From Simiduia curdlanivorans (GTDB taxonomy: Bacteria; Pseudomonadota; Gammaproteobacteria; Pseudomonadales; Cellvibrionaceae): 64,000 bases of DNA. Shown one piece after another: positions 25,513 through 35,049 of this stretch; positions within the stretch are counted from its first letter, which is position 1; each line of letters opens with the position of its first letter. The notes under the pieces are model-generated. The model saw only the letters and a program-made list of their open reading frames with translations. It was not told the origin of the DNA and searched no databases. The position numbers and the translations under genes are program-made. The stretch spans positions 248,001 through 312,000 of the forward strand of contig NZ_JAUFQG010000004.1 in the NCBI RefSeq assembly GCF_030409605.1, given 5' to 3'.

Positions 25513-26679
25513 TTACTTGGTGTGTGCGAGCGCAGCTTCAGCGCCAACCATTTGCGGCTGCACCGGCATACCAGGGCGCACATGAGATAGACCATTGACG
25601 ATTACTTTTTCACCAGCCTCGAGACCGGTCGTCACCACCCGCTGGCCGCCAACATAATCTCCTAAAACGACTTCGCGATACTGGGCGATATTTTGTGCAT
25701 CCACTACCATCACAAACTTTTTGCTTTGGTTAGTACCCACGGCGCGCTCTGGCACCAACAGCGCCGACACTTCTTGTGCAGCACCTAAACGCAAGGTGGC
25801 AAACATGCCCGAAGTTAACGCGCCATCGGCATTATCGAACAAGGCGCGCGCACGAATAGTACCGGTGCGTACATCCAACTGATTATCGAAGGATGCAATG
25901 TGGCCGTGATAAACCACACTGTCATCGGCCGCCAAGGTCATCTCTACCGGCATCTCCGATGCTGTCTTTACGTTGCGTACAAAACGAAGATAGCTCGACT
26001 CATCCACATTGAACTCGGCAAACAATTTGTCGTTCGCCACAATGGTGGCTAAAACCGGCGCGCTAGCACCGGCATCCACTAGATTGCCTTGAGTTAATTC
26101 TGCGCGACTGATGCGCCCCGAAATAGGCGCCTTAATTTGCGCATACTCGAGATTGAGTGCGGCCTGATCCAACTCCGCTTGCGCCTGCAATACGGCGGCA
26201 TCGGAAACCTGCTGATTAGAGAGCGCCGTGTCGTACACGCTTTGCGCGACCAACTTTTTCGCGATCAACTGGCTTACGCGCGCCAACTCATCTTGCGCTA
26301 GGCGAGCTCGGCTTTGTGCCGTGGTTAACTGCGCCTTGGCTTGCTGAACCTGCGCCTGATGCGGTCGTAAATCAATCACGAACAATGGCTGCCCCTGCTT
26401 AACTACATCACCTTCGGCAAACAACACTTTCTCAATGCGGCCACTCACCTGCGGCTTAATGTTGACACTTTGCACAGGCGCCAAACGACCAGAATAACTG
26501 ACCCAAGCGCGCACAGCCTCCGGCTGCAGCTCCAACAATTCCACTTGAGGTGGCGGTGGCGCCATATTTTGCTCGGCAACACTTGGCCCGCTCAAATAGG
26601 TTAAGCCCAGCCCTACGGCCAACAGGCCTAGCACTAGTCCCCTAGGGGCGACTCTTCTCCACAATGCGCTTGCGCTCAT
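25513..26679 (-). CDS. RND periplasmic adaptor (membrane fusion protein)
   Basis: Start set at 26679 (MSASALWRRVAPRG), 388 residues. GGAGAGG immediately precedes this ATG, whereas the longer frame to 26838 crosses the promoter and operator. The N-terminal hydrophobic segment is followed by a lipoyl/barrel-sandwich half (VNIKPQVSGRIEKVLFAEGDVVKQGQPLF), a long alpha hairpin with repeated Q-A-Q spacing, the second lipoyl half (YAQIKAPISGRISRAELTQGN), and beta-barrel and membrane-proximal domains. It links the pump to an outer-membrane channel. Transcribed divergently from the TetR regulator. Confidence 0.93.
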   Translation of the reverse strand: MSASALWRRVAPRGLVLGLLAVGLGLTYLSGPSVAEQNMAPPPPQVELLELQPEAVRAWVSYSGRLAPVQSVNIKPQVSGRIEKVLFAEGDVVKQGQPLFVIDLRPHQAQVQQAKAQLTTAQSRARLAQDELARVSQLIAKKLVAQSVYDTALSNQQVSDAAVLQAQAELDQAALNLEYAQIKAPISGRISRAELTQGNLVDAGASAPVLATIVANDKLFAEFNVDESSYLRFVRNVKTASEMPVEMTLAADDSVVYHGHIASFDNQLDVRTGTIRARALFDNADGALTSGMFATLRLGAAQEVSALLVPERAVGTNQSKKFVMVVDAQNIAQYREVVLGDYVGGQRVVTTGLEAGEKVIVNGLSHVRPGMPVQPQMVGAEAALAHTK

Positions 26680-26727
26680 AACCTCTCCATGCACCACACG
26701 GGTGGATTCTACTAACAGATGGCGGCA

Positions 26728-26757
26728 AGCATACATACCGGTTGGTATGGCTGTCAA
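26728..26757 (-). promoter_or_regulatory. Promoter of the RND adaptor-pump operon
   Basis: On the minus strand TTGACA (26752-26757) and TATGCT (26728-26733) are separated by 18 bp. A TetR-type operator fills the spacer, so repressor binding should exclude RNA polymerase. Confidence 0.65.
26734..26749. promoter_or_regulatory. TetR-family operator 1, between -35 and -10
   Basis: CATACCGGTTGGTATG: six-base arms CATACC and GGTATG around four bases. It lies inside the spacer of the adaptor promoter. A second copy in the opposite orientation is at 26870-26885, and both lie in the divergent region next to the TetR gene. Confidence 0.75.
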
Positions 26758-26869
26758 CGAGAGTTGAGATAATTTATTACATTGAGCACCGTACAAACTG
26801 TGGCTGCGGGGCTTAAAGCTTGATTTAAAGCCCTCCAAGAGGTAATTTAGGCCTGTCCGGAACTATAAC

Positions 26870-26885
26870 CATACCAACCGGTCTA
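26870..26885. promoter_or_regulatory. TetR-family operator 2, upstream of the regulator gene
   Basis: CATACCAACCGGTCTA matches the reverse complement of operator 1 at 14 of 16 positions. The right half (GGTCTA) resembles NemR half-sites. It is 45 bp before the TetR start codon, suggesting autoregulation. Confidence 0.7.
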
Positions 26886-26930
26886 TTCAAGAAGATTGAA
26901 TATTCGTAAAGCATTGAAGAGCCCTACGCC

Positions 26931-27551
26931 ATGACAGCCGCACAAACCCGTACCCACCTGCTAGATACCGCCCTCGATTTGATTTGGCAGAGCAATTACA
27001 ACGCCGTAGGCGTCAATGAAATTTGCAAGAAAGCAGGCGTCACCAAAGGCAGCTTCTATCACCACTTCGAATCTAAAGCCGAGCTTTTTTGTGAAGCGAG
27101 CGATTACTACTGGGAGAAAATGCGCGGCGATTTAGATGGCTTGCTGTCGCCAGTACACACACCACTCGAGCAACTACAAAAGTGGATCAATTATTTATTT
27201 GAAAAGAAAATTGGCGACGATCCGGACCACATGCCTGGCTGCCCGTTTTTTACTGCCAGCCAACAATCTGGCTGCGGCGAAACAAAAATTATGGCATCCA
27301 TGCAATCCATGATGAACCGCGCCGATAAATACAACTTAGCGCTGATTAATAATTTAAGAAATGGCGGCTATTTAGAGGACAATCTAGACCCAGAACAGGT
27401 TTCCCGGCTGCTACAGCATTACATCCACGGCGCGCTCAATCACGCGCGTTTGATTCAAGACCTGGCCAATATTCGCCGCGACCTGCCCTTAGGCGTGTAC
27501 CGTATTATTGGTCTCAAAGCTGAGTTTTGGCCAGCCAATACCAGCTTATAA
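26931..27551 (+). CDS. TetR/AcrR-family repressor, NemR-like
   Basis: 206 residues. An N-terminal helix-turn-helix (ALDLIWQSNYNAVGVNEICKKAGVTKGSFYHHFESKAELF) is typical of TetR proteins. The ligand domain has MPGCPFFTASQQSGCGE, placing Cys104 and Cys115 close to the redox-sensing cysteines of NemR (around 106 and 116). That suggests induction by electrophiles or reactive chlorine species; this is inference from position only. It is divergent from the RND adaptor and two matching operator sites lie between them, so it most likely represses the pump and itself. It converges with the outer-membrane factor gene. Confidence 0.92.
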   Translation: MTAAQTRTHLLDTALDLIWQSNYNAVGVNEICKKAGVTKGSFYHHFESKAELFCEASDYYWEKMRGDLDGLLSPVHTPLEQLQKWINYLFEKKIGDDPDHMPGCPFFTASQQSGCGETKIMASMQSMMNRADKYNLALINNLRNGGYLEDNLDPEQVSRLLQHYIHGALNHARLIQDLANIRRDLPLGVYRIIGLKAEFWPANTSL

Positions 27552-27620
27552 ACGACCACCCGGGCAAGCCCTGCCGCTGTTAAAACGCCCCACATACAAA
27601 AGACTTTTTTCGCGGTCGCA

Positions 27621-29009
27621 TCACTTGGTTATTTCGGGCGCCAATTCCGGCGCCACACCGAGGGCGGCAAACAAATTCACACTGGCGGCCAGCTGTTGAT
27701 TTTTCGCCTGCAACAAACTGTCTCTAGCACTAAACCAACTGCGCTGCGCCGTAAGCAGGTTGATAAAATCCGTATCGCCCGAGTCGTAGCGCAACCTTGC
27801 CAAGTCATACAATTGCCGATTGTTTTCTAGTTCTTGTGCTCGAACTTGATACAAGGCTTTTTGGTAAGCCAGCTCGCTCAGGGTTTCCACCGCATCCTGC
27901 ATGGCCTGCAACACCACGGCGCGGTAATTGAGTTGTGCGATAGTCACATCGCTGGTGGCGGCGTTTATTTGTTCGCGAATTTTGCCGGCATTAAAGATAG
28001 GCGCCGCCGCTGAACCAATGAGTGACGCCGTCCATTCACCGCCACTATTAAACAATTCATCCAAACCCAAACCTGCACTCAGTTGCAAGCTCGGCCAGCG
28101 CTTTTGCTGTTCTTGATAAAGTAGCGACTCCGTTAGCCGCAGCTGCGATTCCGCTAATTTTATATCGGGCCGATACTCCAACAGTGCCGCCGATTGCACA
28201 CTGCGTATGTCCGGCAGCGCAACGGCCGCTAACCTCATACTTGAGGCCGGCAGCTGCAAACTTTCTCGCCCCACCAACACGGCTATTATGCCTTCAGCCT
28301 TTTGCACGGCTCGCTGCAAGCCCAATACCGTGGCACTGGTTGCCAACCAAGTATTGCGTTGCTGGCTAAGCTCGATGCCCGACGCGCTGCCAGCCTCAAA
28401 GCGCAGCTGAATTAAATCCAGCAGCTCTTTACTCGCCTGCTGATTTTGTAAGGCAATGGTGTAGCGATCCTGCAAGGCAATAAGTTCAAAATAACTTTTT
28501 GCCAGATTAGCCTGAAGCTGCAGCTGTAAACTTTGGTATTCCTGCTGTTGGGCTAATTCACTTATTCGGGCACCGTAATTTGCCGCGCTGCGGCTGCCCC
28601 AAAGATCGATCTCGTAAGCCGCAGTAAAATTTAGGCCACTACTGGTTTCGCGCTCATCGGCGCCCAACTGCTGCGCCGTGCGCTGACTAGCCTGAACATT
28701 TAGGCTCGGCCAATTGTCGGCAGTTTGTTGCTTACGCAGCGCCTTGGCTTGGTCTAACCGCTCGCGACCGACGGCCAAATCTAAACTGTTGAGTTCAAGC
28801 TCTCGAAACAATTGCGCCAACTCAGCTGAACCATAGGTTTGCCACCACTGCGTTTGTGGCCGCGACTGAGTAGAAGCAACGGTCGTACCCGCAAGTGCTG
28901 CCACATCCGGTAAAGTCAGCTCCGGCAAGGTTGTTGCGGGTTGGTAGGCGCAAGCCGCAAGGCCAAAAGCCAAAGCCAAGCAGCGCCAATTTTTCCAGGC
29001 GACAAACAT
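27621..29009 (-). CDS. NodT-type outer-membrane efflux channel lipoprotein
   Basis: 462 residues with a lipoprotein signal (LALAFGLAACAYQP, lipobox LAAC). Two repeats of the outer-membrane efflux protein family are visible, each with long alpha-helical tracts rich in Gln, Ala and Leu (ELNSLDLAVGRERLDQAKALRKQ; EYRPDIKLAESQLRLTESLLYQEQQKRWPSL) and a barrel strand such as YEIDLWGSRSAANYGARI. It forms the trimeric exit duct. The macB gene ends 2 bp upstream, so this channel belongs to the MacAB operon but could also serve the RND pump beyond the TetR gene. Confidence 0.93.
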   Translation of the reverse strand: MFVAWKNWRCLALAFGLAACAYQPATTLPELTLPDVAALAGTTVASTQSRPQTQWWQTYGSAELAQLFRELELNSLDLAVGRERLDQAKALRKQQTADNWPSLNVQASQRTAQQLGADERETSSGLNFTAAYEIDLWGSRSAANYGARISELAQQQEYQSLQLQLQANLAKSYFELIALQDRYTIALQNQQASKELLDLIQLRFEAGSASGIELSQQRNTWLATSATVLGLQRAVQKAEGIIAVLVGRESLQLPASSMRLAAVALPDIRSVQSAALLEYRPDIKLAESQLRLTESLLYQEQQKRWPSLQLSAGLGLDELFNSGGEWTASLIGSAAAPIFNAGKIREQINAATSDVTIAQLNYRAVVLQAMQDAVETLSELAYQKALYQVRAQELENNRQLYDLARLRYDSGDTDFINLLTAQRSWFSARDSLLQAKNQQLAASVNLFAALGVAPELAPEITK

Positions 29010-29011
29010 AA

Positions 29012-31000
29012 TTACTCCTCCGCCAGGGCGCTAATCGGATTCAATGAGGCCGCTTTGTGTGCCGGCGCGTAGCCAAACACCCAACCCACCAACAGTGAGG
29101 TAGAAAAAGCCAGCAGTGGCGGAAACAGCGAAAACATCACGGCGATATTAAAGGACTGCAACAACAGAGAAACAGATAAACCTAAGGCAACACCGATGGC
29201 GCCACCCAACAAACACACCAGCAGGGCTTCAATATTGAATTGACGCAAAATATCGCTCGGCTTTGCGCCCGTGGCGATGCGCAAACCAATTTCGCGCCGG
29301 CGTTCGGACACATTCACCAACATAATATTCATCACCCCTATACCACCCACCAGCAGGGAAATGGCCGCCACAGAACCAAGCAACCAAGTGAGAGTATCCT
29401 GCGTTTCGGTCACGGCCTCGACCAATGAGGCGGTATTGCGCACACCAAAATCCTCTCGTCCATGGCGCAACTTTAATAACTGGGTTACCGCTGACTCCAC
29501 ACTCGCAAGCAAACCCGTTTGCGTTACTTTTATGGTGATACTGGACAAGTATTCGCTACCAAAAAACTTCAGCTGCGCCGTGCTCATGGGCACAAATACC
29601 TCATCGTCCATATCGCGACCACCGGCACTAGCGCCCTTGGCCTTAAGCACGCCGATCACTTGGTAGGGCGTACTTTTCATTAACACTTGTTTGCCAATAG
29701 GATTCGGTTGGTCGGGAAACAGTTCCGCCGCTACAGTCGCACCCAGCACCATCACCGAGGCAAAGGTTTGCACATCGCTGTCATCGAGAAAAACCCCAAG
29801 GGAAAGCTGCCAGTCTTTAACGGCAAAATATTCCGGTGTTACGCCGCGCACTCGGCCGCTGTAATCGAAGGCGCCCTGTCGAAAAGTCGAGCGCGACTCG
29901 CGCTCTGGCGCCACGGCTTCGACGCCAGGCAGCAGGGCAATTTCGCGCGCATCTTCCATATTTAAGGTAGCTATCTCGCCACTGGAGCGAATATTTCTAC
30001 CGCCCGTTTGCACCTGTAATAAATTGGTGCCCATGGCTGCAATGCGATCGAGCACCTGTTGCTTGCCGCCATCGCCGATGGCCATCATGGTCACCACGGA
30101 AGCCACGCCAATGATGATGCCCAACAGGGTAAGCAAGGTGCGGAATAAATTTGCCCGCAAAGCGCTAAACGCCAAGCGCGCCGAGGTGAGCAATCCAATA
30201 CGCGGAAAAACCTGTAGGGGCGTCGCAGTAACACCTATCTCTTTTGCTGCGATAGGCTCTGTACGGGCGCCCGAATCGGAGCACAGTTCGCCATCTTTCA
30301 TCACGATAACGCGCTCGGCGTGACTGGCAACCTCAGCGTCATGGGTAATGAGAATAATGGTTGCACCCGTGTCGGCATGTAACTGCTTAAGCAAACTCAA
30401 CACCTGCTCACCACTGGCGGAATCCAAGGCGCCGGTGGGTTCGTCGGCCAAAATAATTTCGGCACCATTAATTAACGCGCGCGCAATGGAAACTCGCTGT
30501 TGCTGACCGCCAGACAATTCCGACGGCTTATGATGGGCTCTACCCTCAATACCTAACTGTTGCAACAAGGCGCTGGCTTTCTGGTTGCGTTCATCGTCGG
30601 CCATACCGCTATAAACTGCCGGCATAACAACATTGTTGTGCGCCGATTGATTAGCGAGTAATTGATAGCGTTGAAACACAAAGCCAAAAGTTTTCAAGCG
30701 CAGGGCCGAAAGTTGATCGACACTGAGCTGGCTCACATCGTGCCCGGCAACACGATACAAACCCGCACTGGGCTTATCGAGGCAACCCAAAATATTCATC
30801 AGAGTAGATTTGCCCGAACCAGACTGCCCCATAATGGCAACGAATTCGCCCCGTGCAATAGTCATGGAAACATTATGCAAGGCACGCACTTCATTGGCGC
30901 CACTGTAAAAATATCGGCACACCTGATTGAGTTCCAGCAGTAGCTTACCCGACACTGAGTGCGGGGCAGAGGCTGGTTCAAGGGAACTAAATGGATTCAT
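29012..31000 (-). CDS. macB: MacB-type ABC transporter (ATPase fused to FtsX-like permease)
   Basis: 662 residues. The N-terminal ATPase has Walker A GQSGSGKST, signature LSGGQQQR and Walker B IILADEPTGALDS. Four membrane helices follow: one near residue 290 before a large periplasmic MacB domain, and three in the C-terminal FtsX part, including the family segment VNVSERRREIGLRIATGAKPSDI. It powers export of macrolides, peptides or other periplasmic substrates with an adaptor and outer-membrane channel. macA is upstream (92-bp gap) and the channel gene 2 bp downstream, giving a complete tripartite operon. Confidence 0.95.
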   Translation of the reverse strand: MNPFSSLEPASAPHSVSGKLLLELNQVCRYFYSGANEVRALHNVSMTIARGEFVAIMGQSGSGKSTLMNILGCLDKPSAGLYRVAGHDVSQLSVDQLSALRLKTFGFVFQRYQLLANQSAHNNVVMPAVYSGMADDERNQKASALLQQLGIEGRAHHKPSELSGGQQQRVSIARALINGAEIILADEPTGALDSASGEQVLSLLKQLHADTGATIILITHDAEVASHAERVIVMKDGELCSDSGARTEPIAAKEIGVTATPLQVFPRIGLLTSARLAFSALRANLFRTLLTLLGIIIGVASVVTMMAIGDGGKQQVLDRIAAMGTNLLQVQTGGRNIRSSGEIATLNMEDAREIALLPGVEAVAPERESRSTFRQGAFDYSGRVRGVTPEYFAVKDWQLSLGVFLDDSDVQTFASVMVLGATVAAELFPDQPNPIGKQVLMKSTPYQVIGVLKAKGASAGGRDMDDEVFVPMSTAQLKFFGSEYLSSITIKVTQTGLLASVESAVTQLLKLRHGREDFGVRNTASLVEAVTETQDTLTWLLGSVAAISLLVGGIGVMNIMLVNVSERRREIGLRIATGAKPSDILRQFNIEALLVCLLGGAIGVALGLSVSLLLQSFNIAVMFSLFPPLLAFSTSLLVGWVFGYAPAHKAASLNPISALAEE

Positions 31001-31091
31001 TGATTAAGCTCGAATTGGAAGCATCTTGCGCGCATCGAGGCGCCGGGCAATGGCTGAAGTTGTGCCGGTAATTAACTCGACTCAGGCTAGA

Positions 31092-32255
31092 TTAAGGCCG
31101 GCGCGAACCACCGCCGAGCATCGACGAACTTTTATCGCGCGCTGAACTGTTTCGATCGCCCACGACAATATCGACGCCCTCGTCGAGGCCAGAAATTATT
31201 TCGGCGTGGGTGCGATTCCTAACCCCAACGGCCACCTTAACCGGGGTAATTTGAGCGCCTTTCTTAACAGAAACCTCACCTCGTGCACCCCTGCCACGCA
31301 CGGCACCTAGCGGTACAAGCAATGCGTCTTTGGCACTTTCCAGTACGAAGAATACCTGCGTAGTCATGGCGTCCATCAGCAAGCCGTCAGTGTTGTCGAT
31401 ATCTATCAAGGCCTGGTAGAGCACCACATCGTTGATGATCGAGGGCGTTGGCAAAATTTGTCGAACCGTCGAGTACCAGCGCCGCTCGCCACCCCCAAAG
31501 GTTTTGAAATACACCGGCATAGTTTTTTCCAACCGGGTAACATCGGCCTCGGAGATGTCTGCGCGCAGAGTGAGCACACTCAAATCAGCAATTTTTAGCA
31601 AAAGCGGGGCGTTTTGATTGGCGTTTAAGGTTTGCCCTTCGCGCACGGAAATCGTCACAACGGTGCCGGCGATGGGGGCGAATATTTTTGCGTAACCTAG
31701 GGTGGCGCGATCGCCCGCCAAAGAGGCTGTGTCGGCCTTAATCTGCGCTTCCATGGCGCGAATTTTAGCTCTCAGTATTTTTTCATTGGCCTGACTTTCG
31801 AACAACGTATCTTCGCTCACTGCCCTTTTTTCATGCAGGCTTTTATTGCGTTTCGCGCGCAACTCCGCCAATTCAAGTTCCGCCTGTAGCTGCTGCAATT
31901 GAGCGCGGTTGCCCTCCAAACTTGCCTCGGCATTCTGCACCTGCGTTTCAAATACCGTGGCATCTATTTCGGCTAGGAGCTGACCGGCCTGCACCAGATC
32001 ACCTTCTTCGATATAGATTTTTTTGATTTGCCCCGACACCTGAGCGCCCACTTCCACATACTGCTTGGGTTCCAGAGCACCAGTTGCACCTATGTAGTTT
32101 TCGATATCGCCGCGCGTCACTTTTTCAACCAGTAGCGTCGTGCTTTCGGCGCTACTGGTTAGCCAATAGGCCATTAAGCTGATGGTTAGGGCTAGCAAGC
32201 CTAAGCTCAAACCTATAACGCGCTTTGCGCTCAGCAACGCCTTAATCTTATTCAC
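31092..32255 (-). CDS. macA: MacA-type periplasmic adaptor
   Basis: 387 residues with an N-terminal membrane anchor (about residues 13-32). The lipoyl half GALEPKQYVEVGAQVSGQIKKIYIEEGDLVQAGQLL leads into a coiled-coil hairpin (EASLEGNRAQLQQLQAELELAELRAKRNKSLHEKRAVS) and back into AKIFAPIAGTVVTISVREGQTLNANQ. The C-terminus is Ser/Gly/Arg-rich (SSARDKSSSMLGGGSRRP). First gene of the macA-macB-OMF operon. The terminal GGGSRRP tail is a small oddity. Confidence 0.92.
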   Translation of the reverse strand: MNKIKALLSAKRVIGLSLGLLALTISLMAYWLTSSAESTTLLVEKVTRGDIENYIGATGALEPKQYVEVGAQVSGQIKKIYIEEGDLVQAGQLLAEIDATVFETQVQNAEASLEGNRAQLQQLQAELELAELRAKRNKSLHEKRAVSEDTLFESQANEKILRAKIRAMEAQIKADTASLAGDRATLGYAKIFAPIAGTVVTISVREGQTLNANQNAPLLLKIADLSVLTLRADISEADVTRLEKTMPVYFKTFGGGERRWYSTVRQILPTPSIINDVVLYQALIDIDNTDGLLMDAMTTQVFFVLESAKDALLVPLGAVRGRGARGEVSVKKGAQITPVKVAVGVRNRTHAEIISGLDEGVDIVVGDRNSSARDKSSSMLGGGSRRP

Positions 32256-32307
32256 TTACTCTGCAGCCTTATTAATGTTCACTTGGTCACGATATGCGCG
32301 GTAGGGC

Positions 32308-33495
32308 TCAGGCTCGCGCAGCGATTAGCGCGTCTTTAATCTGCCTAGGTTTGGCTTTCCGGCGCTGCTTCGCAATAAAGCTCAGCACCCCAGAGGCCAC
32401 CATCAGCGTGCCACACAAACTGAAGAAAAGTTGTAACACTAGATACGACATTGGCAAGCCCTTACCCGTGTGCAATGGCATCAACAGTAAATACAACTTT
32501 TCCCTAAGCGGAAAATCTGCAAATTGCCTCGCGCCTACCATGGTCGCGCTCAGCGGATCGATGCTTACCTCGCTGCGAGCTAAGTTAAACCAATCGTCCG
32601 CGGTGGAAAACCGAAATAGCAAAACTTTACTTTCCGGCGCCGAATCTTGCTGCCTTTTCGCACCGGTATGTCGCTCCGGCGAGGACCGCTCGCCTGCGGC
32701 GCGCGGCTTGGGCTGTCTCGGGTAGCGTACCTCGGTCAGGCGGGCGCCCTCGGGCATTTCCGCATAGGCGGCAAGCAACCAAGCCGGCCAACTCTTACCC
32801 ACGCTTTTAACGGCAAAATTTCCTTGGTTTGCATCCTGCTCTACAGAAAATAGCGACTGGGCGATGCTGCGGTAAGTTATCGCGGCACCGGTGAGCGAAA
32901 AAATTACGATGGCAAGCAACACAATCACCCCGCTGGTCATGTGGCTGAAATAGAAGTGCTTGCGCTTAAGTCCGCGCGGCACCACGTCTTTTAGCGCGAA
33001 TGATTTTCGCAGCGGCCACCAAATCCACAGCCCCAACAAACTCAACGCCAGGGCAATGAGGCCAACCCATGCCGCTAGGTACTTACCCTCTATGCCCCAC
33101 AGCCCCTCTCGACCCAACAGGAAATTTCGGTGCAGCTGTAACACAGTGGCAAAAAAAACATTTTCTTCGCGCGTGTCATGAACCGGCTGGGTGAGGTTGC
33201 CGATGGGGTAAGTCCAAGTTTCACCGCGCGATGCGGCCTGATAATAAGGCGCCTCGGGTGTGGGCAATTGCATGCGGCTAATACCTTGATGGGCCTGCGC
33301 TAGGGCTTCGAGCGCGGCGGCATCTTCCTGTATGGATGTCGCTCGATAATTATAAGCTCGATCGAATTGCGCCTGAGTTTGACGCTTAACAAGCTCATCT
33401 ATGGCCGTGATAAACCCCGTGCCAAAGGTGACAACAAACAATAGACCCAGCGGCAAGCCGAGCCAGCGGTGCAGCGTTATTAAAAATGACTTCAC
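32308..33495 (-). CDS. PepSY-associated transmembrane helix protein
   Basis: 395 residues. Four membrane helices: residues about 13-33 (LGLPLGLLFVVTFGTGFITAID), 145-165 (LIALALSLLGLWIWWPL), 190-210, and a C-terminal LFFSLCGTLMVASGVLSF. The motif FGTGFITAIDELV and the HRW at the N-terminus are typical of PepSY_TM proteins, which often flank siderophore receptors and may reduce or strip iron in the periplasm. It is on the TonB-cluster strand but 100 bp beyond the TPR gene, so it may be part of the same iron-regulated transcript. Confidence 0.85.
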   Translation of the reverse strand: MKSFLITLHRWLGLPLGLLFVVTFGTGFITAIDELVKRQTQAQFDRAYNYRATSIQEDAAALEALAQAHQGISRMQLPTPEAPYYQAASRGETWTYPIGNLTQPVHDTREENVFFATVLQLHRNFLLGREGLWGIEGKYLAAWVGLIALALSLLGLWIWWPLRKSFALKDVVPRGLKRKHFYFSHMTSGVIVLLAIVIFSLTGAAITYRSIAQSLFSVEQDANQGNFAVKSVGKSWPAWLLAAYAEMPEGARLTEVRYPRQPKPRAAGERSSPERHTGAKRQQDSAPESKVLLFRFSTADDWFNLARSEVSIDPLSATMVGARQFADFPLREKLYLLLMPLHTGKGLPMSYLVLQLFFSLCGTLMVASGVLSFIAKQRRKAKPRQIKDALIAARA

Positions 33496-33595
33496 GAATA
33501 ATCCTTCGTCGTACGGCTGAAAATATTTTTTGCGGTCCGCTCAATCTGCCATCGAATAAAGTTAATTAGGACAGATCGAACCTTATGTAGATGAG

Positions 33596-35029
33596 TTAGC
33601 CCTTATTGCGCAGCAAATGCTCCAGCGATTGGATATTGCTCATCACATCGCCACGGCTGGGATTTACCTGTGCCACTTGACGCAGCAAACGCAGCGCTTC
33701 GGCATAATTTTGTCGGTCAATTTCTAGTTGCGCACGCCCTAGCCGCGCTCTTTCTTGGTAGGCCGTTAACGCCTCGGCGCGCGCGTAGTACAGTACTGCG
33801 CGCTCCTCGCGTTTCTCGCTGCGCATTAACGTCGCCAGCGCCAGAAGCGCCTCGCCATTGCTCGGATTTGCTGCAATCGCCTGTTGTAGCTGCTTGCCAG
33901 CATGGCGCTGCTCGCCATTATGTAAGGCCCATTGCGCGCCATAAACCGCGAACTGGGATTGGTAGTAACGCGGCAACTTTTGACGGTTTTTTTCCACCGC
34001 TCGCAACAGCGGTGCCAGCGCCCCCCAAGCCTGCCGATAGGCTAACCATGCACTCACCTGCTCCACCACAGCGAGCTTTACCTCGCCCTGTTTTGCAATG
34101 GCGGTGATGTTATCGGCTAATAATTGCGCGGCGCGGCGCGGGCTACCCGCTTGAATATGCAACTGCGCCGTGGTGCAAATATTGTCAATGCTGGCATCGC
34201 CCAACTGCAGCGCCATCTCCATACTGCTGAGTGCTTGCTGAGGCCGCGCCTGCTTAAGCGCCAACTGACCGCGCTGCAGCCACAACTCCGCATGGCTTGG
34301 ATTTTTTTCCAGCATCTGCTCGAGTAGCGCCTGCGCTTGATCGAAGCCGTGCGATTGAATCAGCGCGTAGAGCAAACCCTGTTGCCACTGCTCGTTGTCG
34401 GCCTCCATGTAGAGCGCTTGCTGGTAACCGGCAACGGCGCTGGCGGCGTTGCCTAGCCGTAAATTCACGAAGGCAAGCTGACCGTAAACTTGGGCATCCG
34501 CCACGCCCAGCGCAATACTGCGCTGCAGATGTTTTTGCGCTTGCGGCAATTGTTTTTGCAGCAAGTGCACCATGCTCAAGGAGCGGTGTGCCAGTGCCAA
34601 GTTGGGCATCAAAGCCAATGCTGCATCCAGTGCCGCCTCGGCATCTTTATAGCGCCCCATGCTCAACAACACTTGCCCGCGCAGTTGCCGCAGAGCGGCG
34701 CTGTCATTGGCGATAGGCCTGGCCTTGAAGGCTTGTGCAATCTCGGCATATTTTTGTGCTGCCAACAGTGGCTGCAAATCGCGCGCAAAACGGCTTTCGC
34801 TGGCCGCTAGTTGCGCCTCAGTGGGCGCGACGGGTTCATTGGCAAGCAGAAACGCCCATCTAGGTTCCTTTAACTTCACCACGATTGAGGCGAAATTAAA
34901 GTTATCATTATCGCTAGCGGTTAATTCACTAGCGCCCACAGCGCCGTGACTGTGCAGCGCAAGCAGACAAAAGCTCAGCGCAACACAGCCTGCAGACAAT
35001 CGTTTTACAAAATTAACATCCATCATCAA
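33596..35029 (-). CDS. TPR-repeat periplasmic protein of the TonB2-type cluster
   Basis: 477 residues with an N-terminal signal (CVALSFCLLALHSHGAVG). At least eight tetratricopeptide-like repeats fill the rest (for example GRYKDAEAALDAALALMPNLALAHRSLSMVHL and ASAVAGYQQALYMEADNEQW). It follows tonB by 20 bp. In Vibrio the TonB2 locus has a TPR protein in the same place, where such a protein is thought to bind TonB or stabilise the complex; that assignment is by gene order. Alternative: a general scaffold protein. Confidence 0.8.
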   Translation of the reverse strand: MMMDVNFVKRLSAGCVALSFCLLALHSHGAVGASELTASDNDNFNFASIVVKLKEPRWAFLLANEPVAPTEAQLAASESRFARDLQPLLAAQKYAEIAQAFKARPIANDSAALRQLRGQVLLSMGRYKDAEAALDAALALMPNLALAHRSLSMVHLLQKQLPQAQKHLQRSIALGVADAQVYGQLAFVNLRLGNAASAVAGYQQALYMEADNEQWQQGLLYALIQSHGFDQAQALLEQMLEKNPSHAELWLQRGQLALKQARPQQALSSMEMALQLGDASIDNICTTAQLHIQAGSPRRAAQLLADNITAIAKQGEVKLAVVEQVSAWLAYRQAWGALAPLLRAVEKNRQKLPRYYQSQFAVYGAQWALHNGEQRHAGKQLQQAIAANPSNGEALLALATLMRSEKREERAVLYYARAEALTAYQERARLGRAQLEIDRQNYAEALRLLRQVAQVNPSRGDVMSNIQSLEHLLRNKG

Positions 35030-35049
35030 TTACTCACATGTCGGCCAGC

